Assembly: GCF_001679045.1 (NCBI RefSeq)
Contig: NZ_LYCK01000015.1
Coordinates: 62,001-126,000 of the forward strand
Length of the DNA stretch: 64,000 nt
Direction of reading: 5' to 3'
Origin: Haemophilus haemolyticus
Lineage (GTDB): Bacteria > Pseudomonadota > Gammaproteobacteria > Enterobacterales > Pasteurellaceae
Shown piece after piece: positions 39,940 to 49,517 of this stretch (positions are counted from its first letter, which is position 1; every line of letters begins with the position of its first letter). A model generated the notes under the pieces. It was not told the origin of the DNA. It ran no database searches and saw only the letters and a program-made list of their open reading frames with translations. Both the position numbers and the translations under genes were made by a program.

Positions 39940-41955
39940 ATGAAACTCAATCCTCAACAACAACAAGCCGTTGAATATGTGACAGGCCCTTGCCTTGTAC
40001 TTGCTGGTGCTGGCTCAGGCAAAACTCGCGTAATCATTAATAAAATTGCCCATTTAATTGGAAAGTGCGGTTATTCTCCGAAACAAATTGCCGCAGTGAC
40101 TTTTACTAACAAAGCCGCACGCGAGATGAAAGAGCGTGTGGCACATTCCATTGGCAAAGCACAATCTAAAGGCTTGCTTGTATCTACTTTTCATACGCTC
40201 GGTTTTGACATTATTAAGCGTGAATATAAAGCGTTGGGTTTTAAATCAAATATGACCTTGTTTGATGAACATGATCAATTTGCGTTGTTAAAAGAGCTAA
40301 CCGCTGATATGTTAAAAGAAGATAAGGATTTATTGCGTGAGTTAATTTCAGTGATTTCTAACTGGAAGAACGATTTGATTTCACCAAAACAGGCATTTGC
40401 ATTGGCGCATGATGCTAAATATCAAACTTTCGCAAAATGTTATGAGCGTTACGCCACACAAATTCGAGCCTACAATGCCCTTGATTTTGATGATTTAATT
40501 ATGTTGCCGACATTGTTGTTCAAGCAAAATGAAGAAGTGCGGTCAAAATGGCAGGCAAAAATTTGTTATTTGTTGGTGGATGAATATCAAGACACCAACA
40601 CCAGTCAATATGAACTGATTAAACTTTTAGTGGGTGATCGTGCTTGTTTCACTGTGGTGGGCGATGATGACCAGTCTATTTATTCATGGCGTGGCGCACG
40701 ACCAGAAAATATGGTGCGTTTACGCGATGATTTCCCTCGTTTGAACGTGATTAAACTAGAGCAAAATTACCGTTCAACCCAGCGGATTTTGCATTGCGCC
40801 AATATTTTGATTGATAACAATGAGCACGTGTTTGATAAGAAACTCTTTTCAACCATTGGTGAAGGGGAGAAATTGCTTGTTATCGAAGCAAAAAATGAAG
40901 AACACGAAGCCGAGCGGATTGTCGCCGAGCTAATCGCCCATCGTTTTAGCCGGAAAACCAAATATAAAGATTATGCGATTTTGTATCGAGGTAATCATCA
41001 ATCCCGATTACTCGAGAAAGTACTGATGCAAAACCGTATTCCTTACAAAATTTCGGGCGGTACTTCTTTTTTCTCCCGAGCAGAAATCAAAGATATGATG
41101 GCGTATTTGCGCTTGGTGGTGAATCAAGATGATGACGCAGCATTTCTGCGTATTGTAAATACACCGAAGCGTGAAATTGGCACCTCAACCTTACAAAAAC
41201 TTGGAGAGTTGGCTCAAGAAAAACACATCAGTTTGTTTAATGCTATTTTTGAGTTTGAACTTATTCAACGCATCACGCCCAAAGCCTATGATTCATTGCA
41301 AAAATTTGGCCGTTGGATTGTAGAACTTAATGATGAAATTCAACGTTCTGAACCAGAACGAGCGGTACGTTCAATGTTATCCGCGATTCATTATGAAGAA
41401 TATTTGTACGAATACGCGACAAGCCCTAAAGCGGCAGAAATGCAAAGTAAGAATGTCGCCACGCTATTTGATTGGGTTGCGGATATGTTAAAAGGAGATG
41501 AAACCAATGAACCGATGAACCTTAATCAAGTGGTAACCCGCCTGACATTACGGGATATGTTAGAGCGAGGCGAAGACGATGACGAGAGCGATCAAGTTCA
41601 ACTGATGACATTACACGCATCTAAAGGATTGGAATTTCCTTATGTTTATTTGATTGGTATGGAAGAGGGCATTTTGCCCCACCAAACAAGTATTGATGAA
41701 GATAACGTGGAAGAAGAGCGTCGCTTGGCTTATGTGGGTATCACAAGAGCGCAAAAAGAACTTACTTTTTCCTTATGCCGTGAGCGCCGTCAATATGGTG
41801 AATTAGTTCGTCCTGAACCGAGCCGATTTTTAGCTGAATTACCCAATGACGATGTGTTATGGGAACGTGATAAACCAAAACTCACCACCGAGCAAAAACA
41901 AGAAAAAACACAAAACCAACTTGATAGATTGAGGGCGATTTTGAAAGGAGGCTAG
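39940..41955 (+). CDS. rep: ATP-dependent DNA helicase Rep
   Basis: Superfamily 1A 3'-5' helicase that helps replication forks pass protein barriers. The 671-residue protein begins [29 protein letters not shown] (Q motif and Walker A, about 2-30), has [11 protein letters not shown] (Walker B), [13 protein letters not shown], and the late motifs [19 protein letters not shown] and [13 protein letters not shown]. It matches E. coli Rep in length (673, from memory). The frame starts earlier at 39856 inside the lipoprotein gene; ATG 39940 gives the family start. Two exact uptake signals lie within it and a third (41992-42000) lies 37 bp past the stop. Confidence 0.96.
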   Translation: MKLNPQQQQAVEYVTGPCLVLAGAGSGKTRVIINKIAHLIGKCGYSPKQIAAVTFTNKAAREMKERVAHSIGKAQSKGLLVSTFHTLGFDIIKREYKALGFKSNMTLFDEHDQFALLKELTADMLKEDKDLLRELISVISNWKNDLISPKQAFALAHDAKYQTFAKCYERYATQIRAYNALDFDDLIMLPTLLFKQNEEVRSKWQAKICYLLVDEYQDTNTSQYELIKLLVGDRACFTVVGDDDQSIYSWRGARPENMVRLRDDFPRLNVIKLEQNYRSTQRILHCANILIDNNEHVFDKKLFSTIGEGEKLLVIEAKNEEHEAERIVAELIAHRFSRKTKYKDYAILYRGNHQSRLLEKVLMQNRIPYKISGGTSFFSRAEIKDMMAYLRLVVNQDDDAAFLRIVNTPKREIGTSTLQKLGELAQEKHISLFNAIFEFELIQRITPKAYDSLQKFGRWIVELNDEIQRSEPERAVRSMLSAIHYEEYLYEYATSPKAAEMQSKNVATLFDWVADMLKGDETNEPMNLNQVVTRLTLRDMLERGEDDDESDQVQLMTLHASKGLEFPYVYLIGMEEGILPHQTSIDEDNVEEERRLAYVGITRAQKELTFSLCRERRQYGELVRPEPSRFLAELPNDDVLWERDKPKLTTEQKQEKTQNQLDRLRAILKGG

Positions 41956-42046
41956 AAAATCTGGCTTTGAATTACAAAATAAGAAATAAAAAAGTGCGGT
42001 TAGATTTTCAGGTGTTTTGCCAATTGACAGCACTTTAGAACATAAA

Positions 42047-42058
42047 AGACCGTCTGAA
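42047..42058 (+). repeat. Neisseria-type uptake sequence with one mismatch
   Basis: AGACCGTCTGAA differs by one base from the Neisseria AG-DUS AGGCCGTCTGAA, which occurs exactly twice at 45.4-45.6 kb. It lies between rep and the AAA_14 gene. A single mismatched copy could be chance. Confidence 0.4.
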
Positions 42059-42184
42059 AAACATATTTAGTTTTAAAAAGTGTATTAATTCACCATTTTT
42101 CATTCAAAAAAATGTTAATTCGTTCCTGTCTATTGTTAGAAAAAATGTATAATTACTCTACATCCCTTGTTTTAGAGAAACATT

Positions 42185-43465
42185 ATGCAGCGTAAAATCA
42201 TACAATCATTAGAAAATTGGAAACACAAAACAAACCGCAAACCGTTGATTATTCAAGGAGCAAGACAGGTAGGAAAAACCTGGGTGATGAAACACTTTGG
42301 CGATCAATCCTTTGAAAAAGTGGCGTATATCAACTTTGATAATAACCCTCGGATGAAAACGCTATTTTCTGGCGACTATGATATTGATCGCTTGATACTT
42401 GGTTTGAAAATTGAAAGCGGTGTCGATATTCAAGTAGAAAACACCTTGATTATTTTTGATGAAGTACAAGAAGTCCCGCAAGCATTATCTTCACTCAAAT
42501 ATTTTTACGAAAATGCACCTCAATTTTATATCGTCGCAGCAGGCTCATTGCTTGGGGTATCGCTACATCATCAAGTCTCTTTTCCTGTCGGCAAAGTGGA
42601 CTTTCTACCACTTTATCCTATGGATTTTCATGAATTTTTAACCGCACTTGGCAAACAAGATTTGGTGAAATTGCTTGAGCTGAAAGACTGGTCGCTAATT
42701 TCAGCCATGAAAACCACCTATATTGATTTACTCCGCCTATATTATTTTGTCGGTGGCATGCCTGAAGCGGTAAAAGTATTTATCGAAACACAAAATGTTG
42801 ATGAAGTGCGTCAAATACAGCGTAATTTATTGATGGCGTATGAACAGGATTTTTCCAAACATATTCACGATGGTCAAACTGTGCAAAAAGTGCGGTCAAT
42901 TTGGGCTTCCATTCCTGAGCAACTTGCCAAAGAAAATAAAAAATTTATCTATGCTCAGCTACAAAAAGGGGCGAGAAGCAAAGACTACGAAATTGCATTG
43001 CAATGGCTAAAAGACAGCGGCTTAGTGCATAGCGTGCCTCGTGTGAAGAAACCATATTTGCCACTTTCCGCTTATCAAGGTAATACCTTTAAATTGTATG
43101 GCTTAGATGTGGGATTGCTTGCTGCACAAAGCAATTTGGATGCCTGCATACTTCTAGAAGGTAGTCGTATTTTTACCGAATTTAAAGGCGCTTTAACCGA
43201 ACAATATGTCTTGCAACAATTGATTACCACTCAAGAAAATCCCATTTTTTATTGGGCAACTGAAAAAGGCACGGCAGAGGTCGATTTTGTTCTGCAACGT
43301 AAGCAAGCAGTGATTCCAATTGAAGTCAAAGCAGAAGAAAATTTAAAAGCAAAAAGTTTGAAAGTGTATGTAGAACAATTTCAGCCGGAGCAAGCAATTC
43401 GCTTTACAATGGCGGATTATCGGGAACAGGATTGGCTGGTGAATGTGCCGTTGTATGCTTTTTAA
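42185..43465 (+). CDS. AAA_14 ATPase with C-terminal DUF4143 nuclease-like domain
   Basis: A 426-residue protein of the widespread ATPase/DUF4143 family. Walker A is GARQVGKT (25-32) and Walker B LIIFDEVQE (Asp92, Glu93). An AAGSLLG sensor region follows. The C-terminal DUF4143 domain carries a PD-(D/E)xK-like motif, AEVDFVLQRKQAVIPIEVKAE (Asp and Glu-x-Lys). Function of the family is unknown; it is scattered and often horizontally moved. Unlike its downstream neighbour it carries two exact Haemophilus uptake signals (42641, 42888), so it has probably been in Pasteurellaceae for some time. The next gene starts 26 bp later. Confidence 0.85.
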   Translation: MQRKIIQSLENWKHKTNRKPLIIQGARQVGKTWVMKHFGDQSFEKVAYINFDNNPRMKTLFSGDYDIDRLILGLKIESGVDIQVENTLIIFDEVQEVPQALSSLKYFYENAPQFYIVAAGSLLGVSLHHQVSFPVGKVDFLPLYPMDFHEFLTALGKQDLVKLLELKDWSLISAMKTTYIDLLRLYYFVGGMPEAVKVFIETQNVDEVRQIQRNLLMAYEQDFSKHIHDGQTVQKVRSIWASIPEQLAKENKKFIYAQLQKGARSKDYEIALQWLKDSGLVHSVPRVKKPYLPLSAYQGNTFKLYGLDVGLLAAQSNLDACILLEGSRIFTEFKGALTEQYVLQQLITTQENPIFYWATEKGTAEVDFVLQRKQAVIPIEVKAEENLKAKSLKVYVEQFQPEQAIRFTMADYREQDWLVNVPLYAF

Positions 43466-43491
43466 TATGTTAATTAATAAGGAACTAAATT

Positions 43492-45294
43492 ATGGAATTT
43501 CCATTATCTATTACTGCTAATATCAATAGCCATGAAGGTAATTTCTCTAGAGAAATTGAATTAAGATCACCATTAACATTTATTGTTGGTCCGAATGGTT
43601 CGGGAAAAACTCATTTATTAAAAGGGTTAAAAGAAAGTTTTAATATTCCCGCGGATAAAAAAGTTCGTTTTATTTCTGCTGGACGGTTAGCCCCATTAGA
43701 ACAATATCGTTCAAAAATAAACCGATATTATTATGATATTGATGATGCTAAATTTGGTGATAAATCTGAAGCTAATGAGCGACATGAAATAGAATCAATT
43801 TCTGGAGATCTCTATACTCTCTATAAACGCCCTGACATACTTATTAAAGTTCAAGAGAGATTACGAAAATTATTCAAAAGAGATATTAAGATAGAATGGG
43901 ATTCTGGTTATCTAAAAGTCTTCTTTTCAAGGGGAGGAGATAGTAATACTTATTACTCATCTGCTCGTGAAGCATCCGGTTTATTACATCTTGTTGGAAT
44001 TTTATCTGCACTATATGATGATGAAGTTGGGGTTTTACTTATTGATGAGCCTGAAGTTTCATTACACCCACAATTACAAGCATTTCTACTTAAAGAAATT
44101 ACACGTGTTGCAGGAATTCCTGGTGAAGATGGCTATAAAAAAATAATTGTGATGGCAACACACTCAACGGAGATGATCAAGATTTCTAAAACAGATGATT
44201 TGTTATCTTTCATTTTTTGTAATGATTCAAAAGAAAAACCTATTCAGATTCCTAAAGATGCAGGAGAGTTACAAAATAAACAAGTAAAAGGTCTTGTTGC
44301 TCGATTGGGGCAAGAACACAAATTAGCCTTATTTTCTAGAACACCACTTTTAGTTGAGGGCCCATCTGACGTTATTATCTGCAATACACTTTCAGATAAA
44401 TTATATTTAAATCTTGAAGCAGCAGGTTCACAGATATTGCCGATTAATGGAAAAGAAGCTATGCCTGAAACAGTTAAATTATTTAGACTAATGGGTAAAA
44501 CGCCAACTGTTTTAGTTGATTCAGATGCTTTTGCAGATAGTTTGGATCTAGTTCGTGCTTATTTTCATGATGATCAAATGCGGAAAGATGCGGATGGATT
44601 GTCTAGTGAAATAGGCCATTCAGGTATTTTAGATTTTGCAAAGAATATTTATGACGACTTCTGTTCTTTAGTCCAAAATAACTGGGATAGTATTGCTGAT
44701 ATTGCTCAGAACTATTTATATTGTACGTCATCAGAAAATGAATTATTGAATAAAAAACGTTTAGCCTTATGTATTGTATTAAATGAACAAAATTTAAATG
44801 ATGATTGGAATAATCTAAAAAGTAGACTCTCTTCATTATTTGATATTCTTGAAAAGACAGGGTTATTTATTTTAAGAAAAGGAGCTATTGAATCCTATTA
44901 TGATGATAATGTAATTGAAGATAAAGTTAATGCTTCTGTTGTTGAAAGTGAAAAAATTTTATCTTTATCAGAAGATAATCTTGAAAGCAGATACCAAGAC
45001 ATTATAAAGTGCTTGAAATATGCTTCAAATAGTGAATCCATTGATGAATCAAGAGCGATTCGAGATGAATTTTTATCCTTTATTTCTCCAATTCATGCCC
45101 ATTATGCTGAAGGGGCAGAAAATTTGAATTCATTAGGTAGACAATCATCAATATTTCATCATCGAATTGATGAGGGAGGGAAACTAGAAGTATCTATAAC
45201 TAGCAAGGTATTAGATGTAACAGGATTTCCTATTATCTTGAATAAAGATGATGATGTACGAAGAATTATTAATCAGAAATTAGGAATTGAATAA
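43492..45294 (+). CDS. AAA ATPase with C-terminal TOPRIM domain (OLD-family-like nuclease)
   Basis: A 600-residue protein with an SMC/ABC-like ATPase: Walker A GPNGSGKT (33-40), signature-like SAREASGLLHL (about 160), Walker B VLLIDEPEVSLHPQ (about 181-194) and H-loop MATHSTEM (His about 224). A TOPRIM half follows: LLVEGPSDV with Glu289 and VLVDSDAFADS with Asp343 and Asp345. This order is that of OLD-family (overcoming lysogenization defect) nucleases, which include stand-alone and Gabija-type anti-phage proteins. The C-terminal 200 residues are not recognised. The gene is strongly A+T-rich and has no uptake signal. A defence role is inference. Confidence 0.8.
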   Translation: MEFPLSITANINSHEGNFSREIELRSPLTFIVGPNGSGKTHLLKGLKESFNIPADKKVRFISAGRLAPLEQYRSKINRYYYDIDDAKFGDKSEANERHEIESISGDLYTLYKRPDILIKVQERLRKLFKRDIKIEWDSGYLKVFFSRGGDSNTYYSSAREASGLLHLVGILSALYDDEVGVLLIDEPEVSLHPQLQAFLLKEITRVAGIPGEDGYKKIIVMATHSTEMIKISKTDDLLSFIFCNDSKEKPIQIPKDAGELQNKQVKGLVARLGQEHKLALFSRTPLLVEGPSDVIICNTLSDKLYLNLEAAGSQILPINGKEAMPETVKLFRLMGKTPTVLVDSDAFADSLDLVRAYFHDDQMRKDADGLSSEIGHSGILDFAKNIYDDFCSLVQNNWDSIADIAQNYLYCTSSENELLNKKRLALCIVLNEQNLNDDWNNLKSRLSSLFDILEKTGLFILRKGAIESYYDDNVIEDKVNASVVESEKILSLSEDNLESRYQDIIKCLKYASNSESIDESRAIRDEFLSFISPIHAHYAEGAENLNSLGRQSSIFHHRIDEGGKLEVSITSKVLDVTGFPIILNKDDDVRRIINQKLGIE

Positions 45295-45419
45295 GTTGAA
45301 TGGGCTTAAACACTAATATTTTCTTTAATAGGTAGTTTAGACGGGTTAAGACTTCAAGCGGTCAAATTTTTAAGATGATTTGAAAAAACACCTAAGAAAC
45401 TGCCCCACTTTGTTATGAA

Positions 45420-45450
45420 AAAGGCCGTCTGAAATCTCAGACGGCTTTTA
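45420..45450. terminator. Inverted Neisseria-type uptake-sequence terminator
   Basis: AAGGCCGTCTGA (12-base DUS 45422-45433) and TCAGACGGCTTTT (45437-45449) form a tight hairpin. The GCC-GTC-TGA end of the LysR gene is part of it. Paired DUS hairpins at gene ends are typical of Neisseria, not of Haemophilus. Confidence 0.85.
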
Positions 45451-46327
45451 CTTTTAACGCATCCACAATCAGCTTAAACACATTGGAATGCCCGCGGCGG
45501 CTGGGGTAATAGAGGTAAAGCGGTTCGTAAGTCATAGCATACTCAGGCAACAGCTCGACTAGGTGCCCCGAATTGAGTGCATCCGCTACGCTCATATGTG
45601 CTATCCACGCAATGCCAAGGCCGTCTGAAACAGCTTGCAGGCGCAGATGATTGTTGATGGAAAACTGCGATTTGGGCGTGAACGTAATCAGCTCTTTTTT
45701 GTATTTGAATTCCCACTGCATCTCCGAGCCGTGTTCGGCGGAGAGCTTCGCGCCGATAAGACGGTGCTGCTGCAAATCATCAATATTTCTCGGCGATCCA
45801 TGTTGCGCCAAATAATCGGGCGAGGCAACCAATACCATTTTGAGCGGCGCAGAAATTGGCACCGCAATCATCTCTTTCGCTATCTTGTTACCTAACCGAA
45901 CGCCCATATCAAACCCTTCTTTCACAATATCTGCCCAACGATCGTCCACCACGATTTCCAAGCGGATTTTCGGGTATTGGTTCAAAATCGGCTTTAATTT
46001 TGGATACAACACGGCTTCCGCTGCCATCGCCGAGGCGTTGATGCGAATCAATCCCGATGGCGTATTCAAAAAATCATTTAATGCATCGACTTCTTGGTTT
46101 ATGGCTTGATAAAGTGGGAAAAGTTGGCCGAAAAGCTGCTTCCCGGCTTCGGTCAGCGACACATTGTGTGTAGTGCGGTTGAACAGACGCAAATTTAGCC
46201 GCGTTTCTAAATTTTTCATGCTATGGCTCAACGCCGAAGAAGAAATCCCCAAAAGTTGCCCCGCTTTCACAAAACTCTGCGTTTGCGCCAACGTCAAAAA
46301 ATAATTCAGTTCGTTAAAGTTCTGCAT
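45437..46327 (-). CDS. LysR-type regulator, probably of neisserial origin
   Basis: A 296-residue LysR protein with N-terminal winged helix (SFVKAGQLLGISSSALSHSMKNLETRL, about 18-42) and a C-terminal effector domain. It looks like the group that controls neighbouring flavin reductases. It is divergent from mdaB with 178 bp between, so mdaB is the likely target. It contains an exact 12-base Neisseria uptake sequence (45618-45629, in QAVSDGLG) and ends in another. Base composition is richer in G+C than its neighbours (CCCGCGGCGGCTGGGG near 45491). Transfer from a Neisseria-like donor is the best reading. Confidence 0.85.
   Translation of the reverse strand: MQNFNELNYFLTLAQTQSFVKAGQLLGISSSALSHSMKNLETRLNLRLFNRTTHNVSLTEAGKQLFGQLFPLYQAINQEVDALNDFLNTPSGLIRINASAMAAEAVLYPKLKPILNQYPKIRLEIVVDDRWADIVKEGFDMGVRLGNKIAKEMIAVPISAPLKMVLVASPDYLAQHGSPRNIDDLQQHRLIGAKLSAEHGSEMQWEFKYKKELITFTPKSQFSINNHLRLQAVSDGLGIAWIAHMSVADALNSGHLVELLPEYAMTYEPLYLYYPSRRGHSNVFKLIVDALKVKAV
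45618..45629 (+). repeat. Exact Neisseria-type DNA uptake sequence (AG-DUS)
   Basis: AGGCCGTCTGAA, all 12 bases, inside the LysR gene. The chance of a given 12-mer in 64 kb is small, and two further copies or near-copies lie close by. Confidence 0.8.
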
Positions 46328-46505
46328 TTTCTCTTTAAACTCTCTTTTATTAGTGAATTTAATTCATTACATAATAAAGCTAAACCATATTTATCTCAAT
46401 AAAAACAAATCATAAAATGACTGCACTTTCATGAGAGTAAACAGAAGACAATATCCGTAAACATCACATCCTTTTTTTATAAATTATTTATTCTAGGAGT
46501 TAAAA

Positions 46506-47084
46506 ATGAACATTTTATTATTAAACGGTGGTAAAGATTTCGGCCATTCGCATGGTGAGTTAAACCACACGCTTCACAAAAAAGCAAAAGAAGTTTTGAC
46601 CGAACTTGGACACAATGTAAAAGAAACTGTGATTGATGCTGGCTATGATGTTGAGGCAGAAATCGAAAAATTCTTGTGGATGGATGCTGTGATTTGGCAA
46701 ATGCCCAGTTGGTGGATGCATGAACCTTGGACAGTGAAAAAATACATAGATGAAGTATTTATCGCCGGACATGGCAAGCTTTACCACAGTGATGGCCGCC
46801 ATCGTGTCAGCCCGACCGAAGGATTTGGCACAGGTGGTTTGCTGCATGGCAAAAAACACATGCTTTCGGTTACTTGGAATGCGCCGATTGAAGCATTCAC
46901 CCGTGAAGGCGACTTCTTCGAAGGCAAAGGCGTGGATGCGTTGTATATGCACTTCCACAAACTCAACGAGTTCATCGGCTTGACCCGTCTGCCGACATTC
47001 TTATGTAACGATGTGATTAAAAATCCACAAGTAGAACAATACTTAGCATACTACCAAGCACACTTGGAAAAAGTGTTTGGTTAA
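46506..47084 (+). CDS. mdaB: NAD(P)H:quinone oxidoreductase MdaB-like
   Basis: A 192-residue flavodoxin-fold quinone reductase close to E. coli MdaB: NILLLNGGKDFGHSHGELN at the FMN phosphate site, WQMPSWWMHEPWTVKKYID, GFGTGGLLHGKKHMLSVTWNAP and FLCNDVIKNP. Two-electron reduction of quinones limits redox cycling, so a role in oxidative or drug stress is likely. A TAGGAG ribosome binding site precedes ATG 46506. It is divergent from the LysR gene, its probable regulator, and was probably acquired with it. It has no uptake sequence of either kind. Confidence 0.9.
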   Translation: MNILLLNGGKDFGHSHGELNHTLHKKAKEVLTELGHNVKETVIDAGYDVEAEIEKFLWMDAVIWQMPSWWMHEPWTVKKYIDEVFIAGHGKLYHSDGRHRVSPTEGFGTGGLLHGKKHMLSVTWNAPIEAFTREGDFFEGKGVDALYMHFHKLNEFIGLTRLPTFLCNDVIKNPQVEQYLAYYQAHLEKVFG

Positions 47085-47121
47085 TAAAAAATCCATCTTC
47101 AATACGAAGATGGATTTTTTG
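47085..47121 (+). terminator. Terminator of mdaB
   Basis: A perfect 15-bp stem AAAAAATCCATCTTC (47086-47100) / GAAGATGGATTTTTT (47106-47120) with a 5-base loop. It can serve both directions, as rimO ends 26 bp further on. Confidence 0.88.
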
Positions 47122-47146
47122 TTTATTTCGTTGAGGTTATTGTTAT

Positions 47147-48484
47147 TTAACAACTTCCCCACAAATCATATTCGTCAGAATTTGTGATGGTTACTTTAAT
47201 CACGTCGCCGACTTTGACATTGATTCCGCTTAAGTTATCTGCATAAACTAACCCGTCAACTTCAGGGGCATCAGCTTTTGAGCGGCCAATAATGCCTTCT
47301 TCGTCAATTTCATCCACTAATACATCAAGAATTTTGCCGATTTTTTGTTTTAAACGATTTGCAGAAATTTCCTGTTGTAATTGCATGAAACGATGGAAAC
47401 GTTCTTCTTTCACATCTTCTGGTACTTGGTCGGCCATCTCTGTTGCAGGTGCGCCTTCAACAGGGCTGAATTTGAAACAGCCTACGCGATCAAGTTGGGC
47501 TTCTTTTAAGAAATCGAGCAATAATTGGAAATCTTCTTCTGTTTCACCTGGGAAACCTACAATAAAGGTGGAGCGTAATGTTAAATCTGGGCAAATTTCA
47601 CGCCATTGTTTAATGCGTTCTAAAGTGCGGTCAATACTGCCCGGTCTTTTCATTGCTTTTAAGATTTTCGGGCTGGCGTGTTGTAATGGAATGTCTAAAT
47701 ACGGCAAGAGCGTGCCGTCAGCCATTAATGGAATTAAATCATCCACATGCGGATAGGGATACACATAATGTAAGCGAACCCAAATGCCAAGTTTGCCAAG
47801 CTGTTTACAAAGCGTCATTAAATCATTTTTAATTGGCATGCCATTCCAGAACGCCGTTTTTACACCGCCCTCTTGGCGTTTTAAATCCATGGAATAAGCG
47901 GAAGTGTCTTGCGATACCACAAGTAATTCTTTTACGCCTGCTTCGGCTAAACGTTTTGCTTCGTCCAAGACTTGCGTAATAGAACGGCTTTCTAAATCAC
48001 CACGCATAGATGGAATAATACAGAACGTACAACGGTGATCACAGCCTTCAGAGATTTTCAAATAGGCATAATGTTTTGGTGTGAGTTTCACGCCTTGTTT
48101 TGGTACCAAACTCGTGTAAGGGTTATGTGTCGGTTTTGGCACGTATTTGTGAACTTGCGCCATCACTGTTTCATAACTATGTGGGCCGCTGACTTCCAAA
48201 ACTTTAGGATGCACTTCACGAATTTGGTCTTCTTTTGCCCCCAAACAGCCAGTTACAATGACGCGTCCATTTTCTTCTAATGCTTCACCGATCGCTTCCA
48301 GTGATTCCTGCACGGCACTATCAATAAAGCCACAAGTGTTCACAATCACTAAATCGACATTTTCATAGCTTGGCACAATGTTGTAACCATCGGTGCGTAG
48401 TTCCGTTAAGATTCGTTCAGAATCTACTAAGTTTTTTGGGCAACCAAGGCTTACAAAGCCAATGCTTGGGGTTGAATTTTGCAT
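47147..48484 (-). CDS. rimO: Ribosomal protein S12 methylthiotransferase RimO
   Basis: Radical-SAM enzyme that adds a methylthio group to the Asp near position 88 of S12 (rpsL is at 61407 in this window). The 445-residue protein has the N-terminal UPF0004 cluster domain ([35 protein letters not shown]), the radical-SAM motif [18 protein letters not shown] and a C-terminal TRAM domain. The CPKNLVDSE start separates RimO from MiaB. It contains one uptake signal. Confidence 0.97.
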   Translation of the reverse strand: MQNSTPSIGFVSLGCPKNLVDSERILTELRTDGYNIVPSYENVDLVIVNTCGFIDSAVQESLEAIGEALEENGRVIVTGCLGAKEDQIREVHPKVLEVSGPHSYETVMAQVHKYVPKPTHNPYTSLVPKQGVKLTPKHYAYLKISEGCDHRCTFCIIPSMRGDLESRSITQVLDEAKRLAEAGVKELLVVSQDTSAYSMDLKRQEGGVKTAFWNGMPIKNDLMTLCKQLGKLGIWVRLHYVYPYPHVDDLIPLMADGTLLPYLDIPLQHASPKILKAMKRPGSIDRTLERIKQWREICPDLTLRSTFIVGFPGETEEDFQLLLDFLKEAQLDRVGCFKFSPVEGAPATEMADQVPEDVKEERFHRFMQLQQEISANRLKQKIGKILDVLVDEIDEEGIIGRSKADAPEVDGLVYADNLSGINVKVGDVIKVTITNSDEYDLWGSC

Positions 48485-48635
48485 AAAATAACCGTTCTTT
48501 CGCTCTATAAAATTTCAAACGCAAGATTTTACTCAATTTTCGTAAGAAAGGCGATAAATTAAAGGCTTGGAAAGGTAAAGATTTTAAGCTAAGTGATGTA
48601 GAATAGATGATTATGTCGGACTCATTTTTATCATT

Positions 48636-49352
48636 ATGGAAAATTCATCTTTACTTTTAACCGTACTTTTCGATCCTTATCATTTGATTATTTTTAGCAA
48701 AATGCTATTGGCGATGGTACTTGGTAGTGTTATTGGCTTAGAGCGTGAGCTTAAGCGCAAACCTGTGGGCGTGAAAACTTGCGCCATTATTGCCGTCACC
48801 ACTTGTGTGCTAACGATTGTTTCGATTCAAGCCGCAGAGCATTATGCGCAAGTTTCAGAAAATATTCGTACGGATCCCATGCGTCTTGCGGCTCAAGTGA
48901 TTAGTGGCATCGGTTTTTTAGGTGCAGGTGTGATTTTGCATAAGAAAAATGATGCGATTTCAGGTTTAACCACTGCGGCGATTATTTGGGCTTCTGCGGG
49001 GATCGGTATTGCTGCTGGGGCTGGTTTCGTATTCGATGCGGTCATCGCCACTGTGATGATTTTGGTGTCTATTCGATTAAGTCCGTTGGTACAACGTTGG
49101 GTACATCGTAAATCACAACGTCGTCGCACAAAATTCAATATTCTTGTCAATGGTGCAGAAAGCATTGGAAAAGTCACTCAATTGTTAGTAAACAATCAGT
49201 ATCGTATTGAACATATACAGGTGAAAGATCAAAGTAGTGGTGAAGTGCGGTTACAAATTCGCTGTTTTTCCATTGATTCCACAATGTTGAAAGATGCGTA
49301 TGCATTGTTGAAAGCGGAAGAAGGCGTGATAAGTGTTGAAGTGGATAACTAG
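48636..49352 (+). CDS. MgtC/SapB-family inner-membrane protein
   Basis: A 238-residue membrane protein with about five N-terminal helices and the MgtC signature GSVIGLERELKRKPVGVKTC (about 30-50), then ISGIGFLGAGVILHKKNDAISGLTTAA. A soluble C-terminal domain of about 85 residues resembles the ACT-like domain of the YhiD branch. MgtC proteins modulate membrane energetics and survival in host cells in other bacteria; that role is not shown here. It is a single-gene unit with a strong terminator. Confidence 0.88.
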   Translation: MENSSLLLTVLFDPYHLIIFSKMLLAMVLGSVIGLERELKRKPVGVKTCAIIAVTTCVLTIVSIQAAEHYAQVSENIRTDPMRLAAQVISGIGFLGAGVILHKKNDAISGLTTAAIIWASAGIGIAAGAGFVFDAVIATVMILVSIRLSPLVQRWVHRKSQRRRTKFNILVNGAESIGKVTQLLVNNQYRIEHIQVKDQSSGEVRLQIRCFSIDSTMLKDAYALLKAEEGVISVEVDN

Positions 49353-49402
49353 AAAAAGAGCGGTCAAGTTAAATTTTCTTTTAAATTGACCGCTCTTTTT
49401 TA
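49351..49402 (+). terminator. Terminator after the MgtC-family gene
   Basis: A long stem AAAAAGAGCGGTCAA (49353-49367) / TTGACCGCTCTTTTTT, with the GAGCGGT variant of the uptake core on both arms. Confidence 0.85.
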
Positions 49403-49517
49403 TTTCTTATTTAATTTCTTTTGCAAAATGTAAATTTCCATGAAAAATACTTGATTTTGCTAACGCTATCTTGTAATTAATAATTCTATTCAAACACAAC
49501 AAGCTAAGGAAACAACA

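Noticed and set aside
39940-45294. rep helicase plus OLD-like gene as a Gabija system
   Set aside because: Rep is full-length, core, and tied to the waaA-coaD unit with uptake signals. The OLD-like gene is separated from it by another gene, so the pairing is accidental.
46560-46983. Antisense and out-of-frame ORFs over mdaB
   Set aside because: All lie inside the well-supported mdaB gene and show no family pattern.
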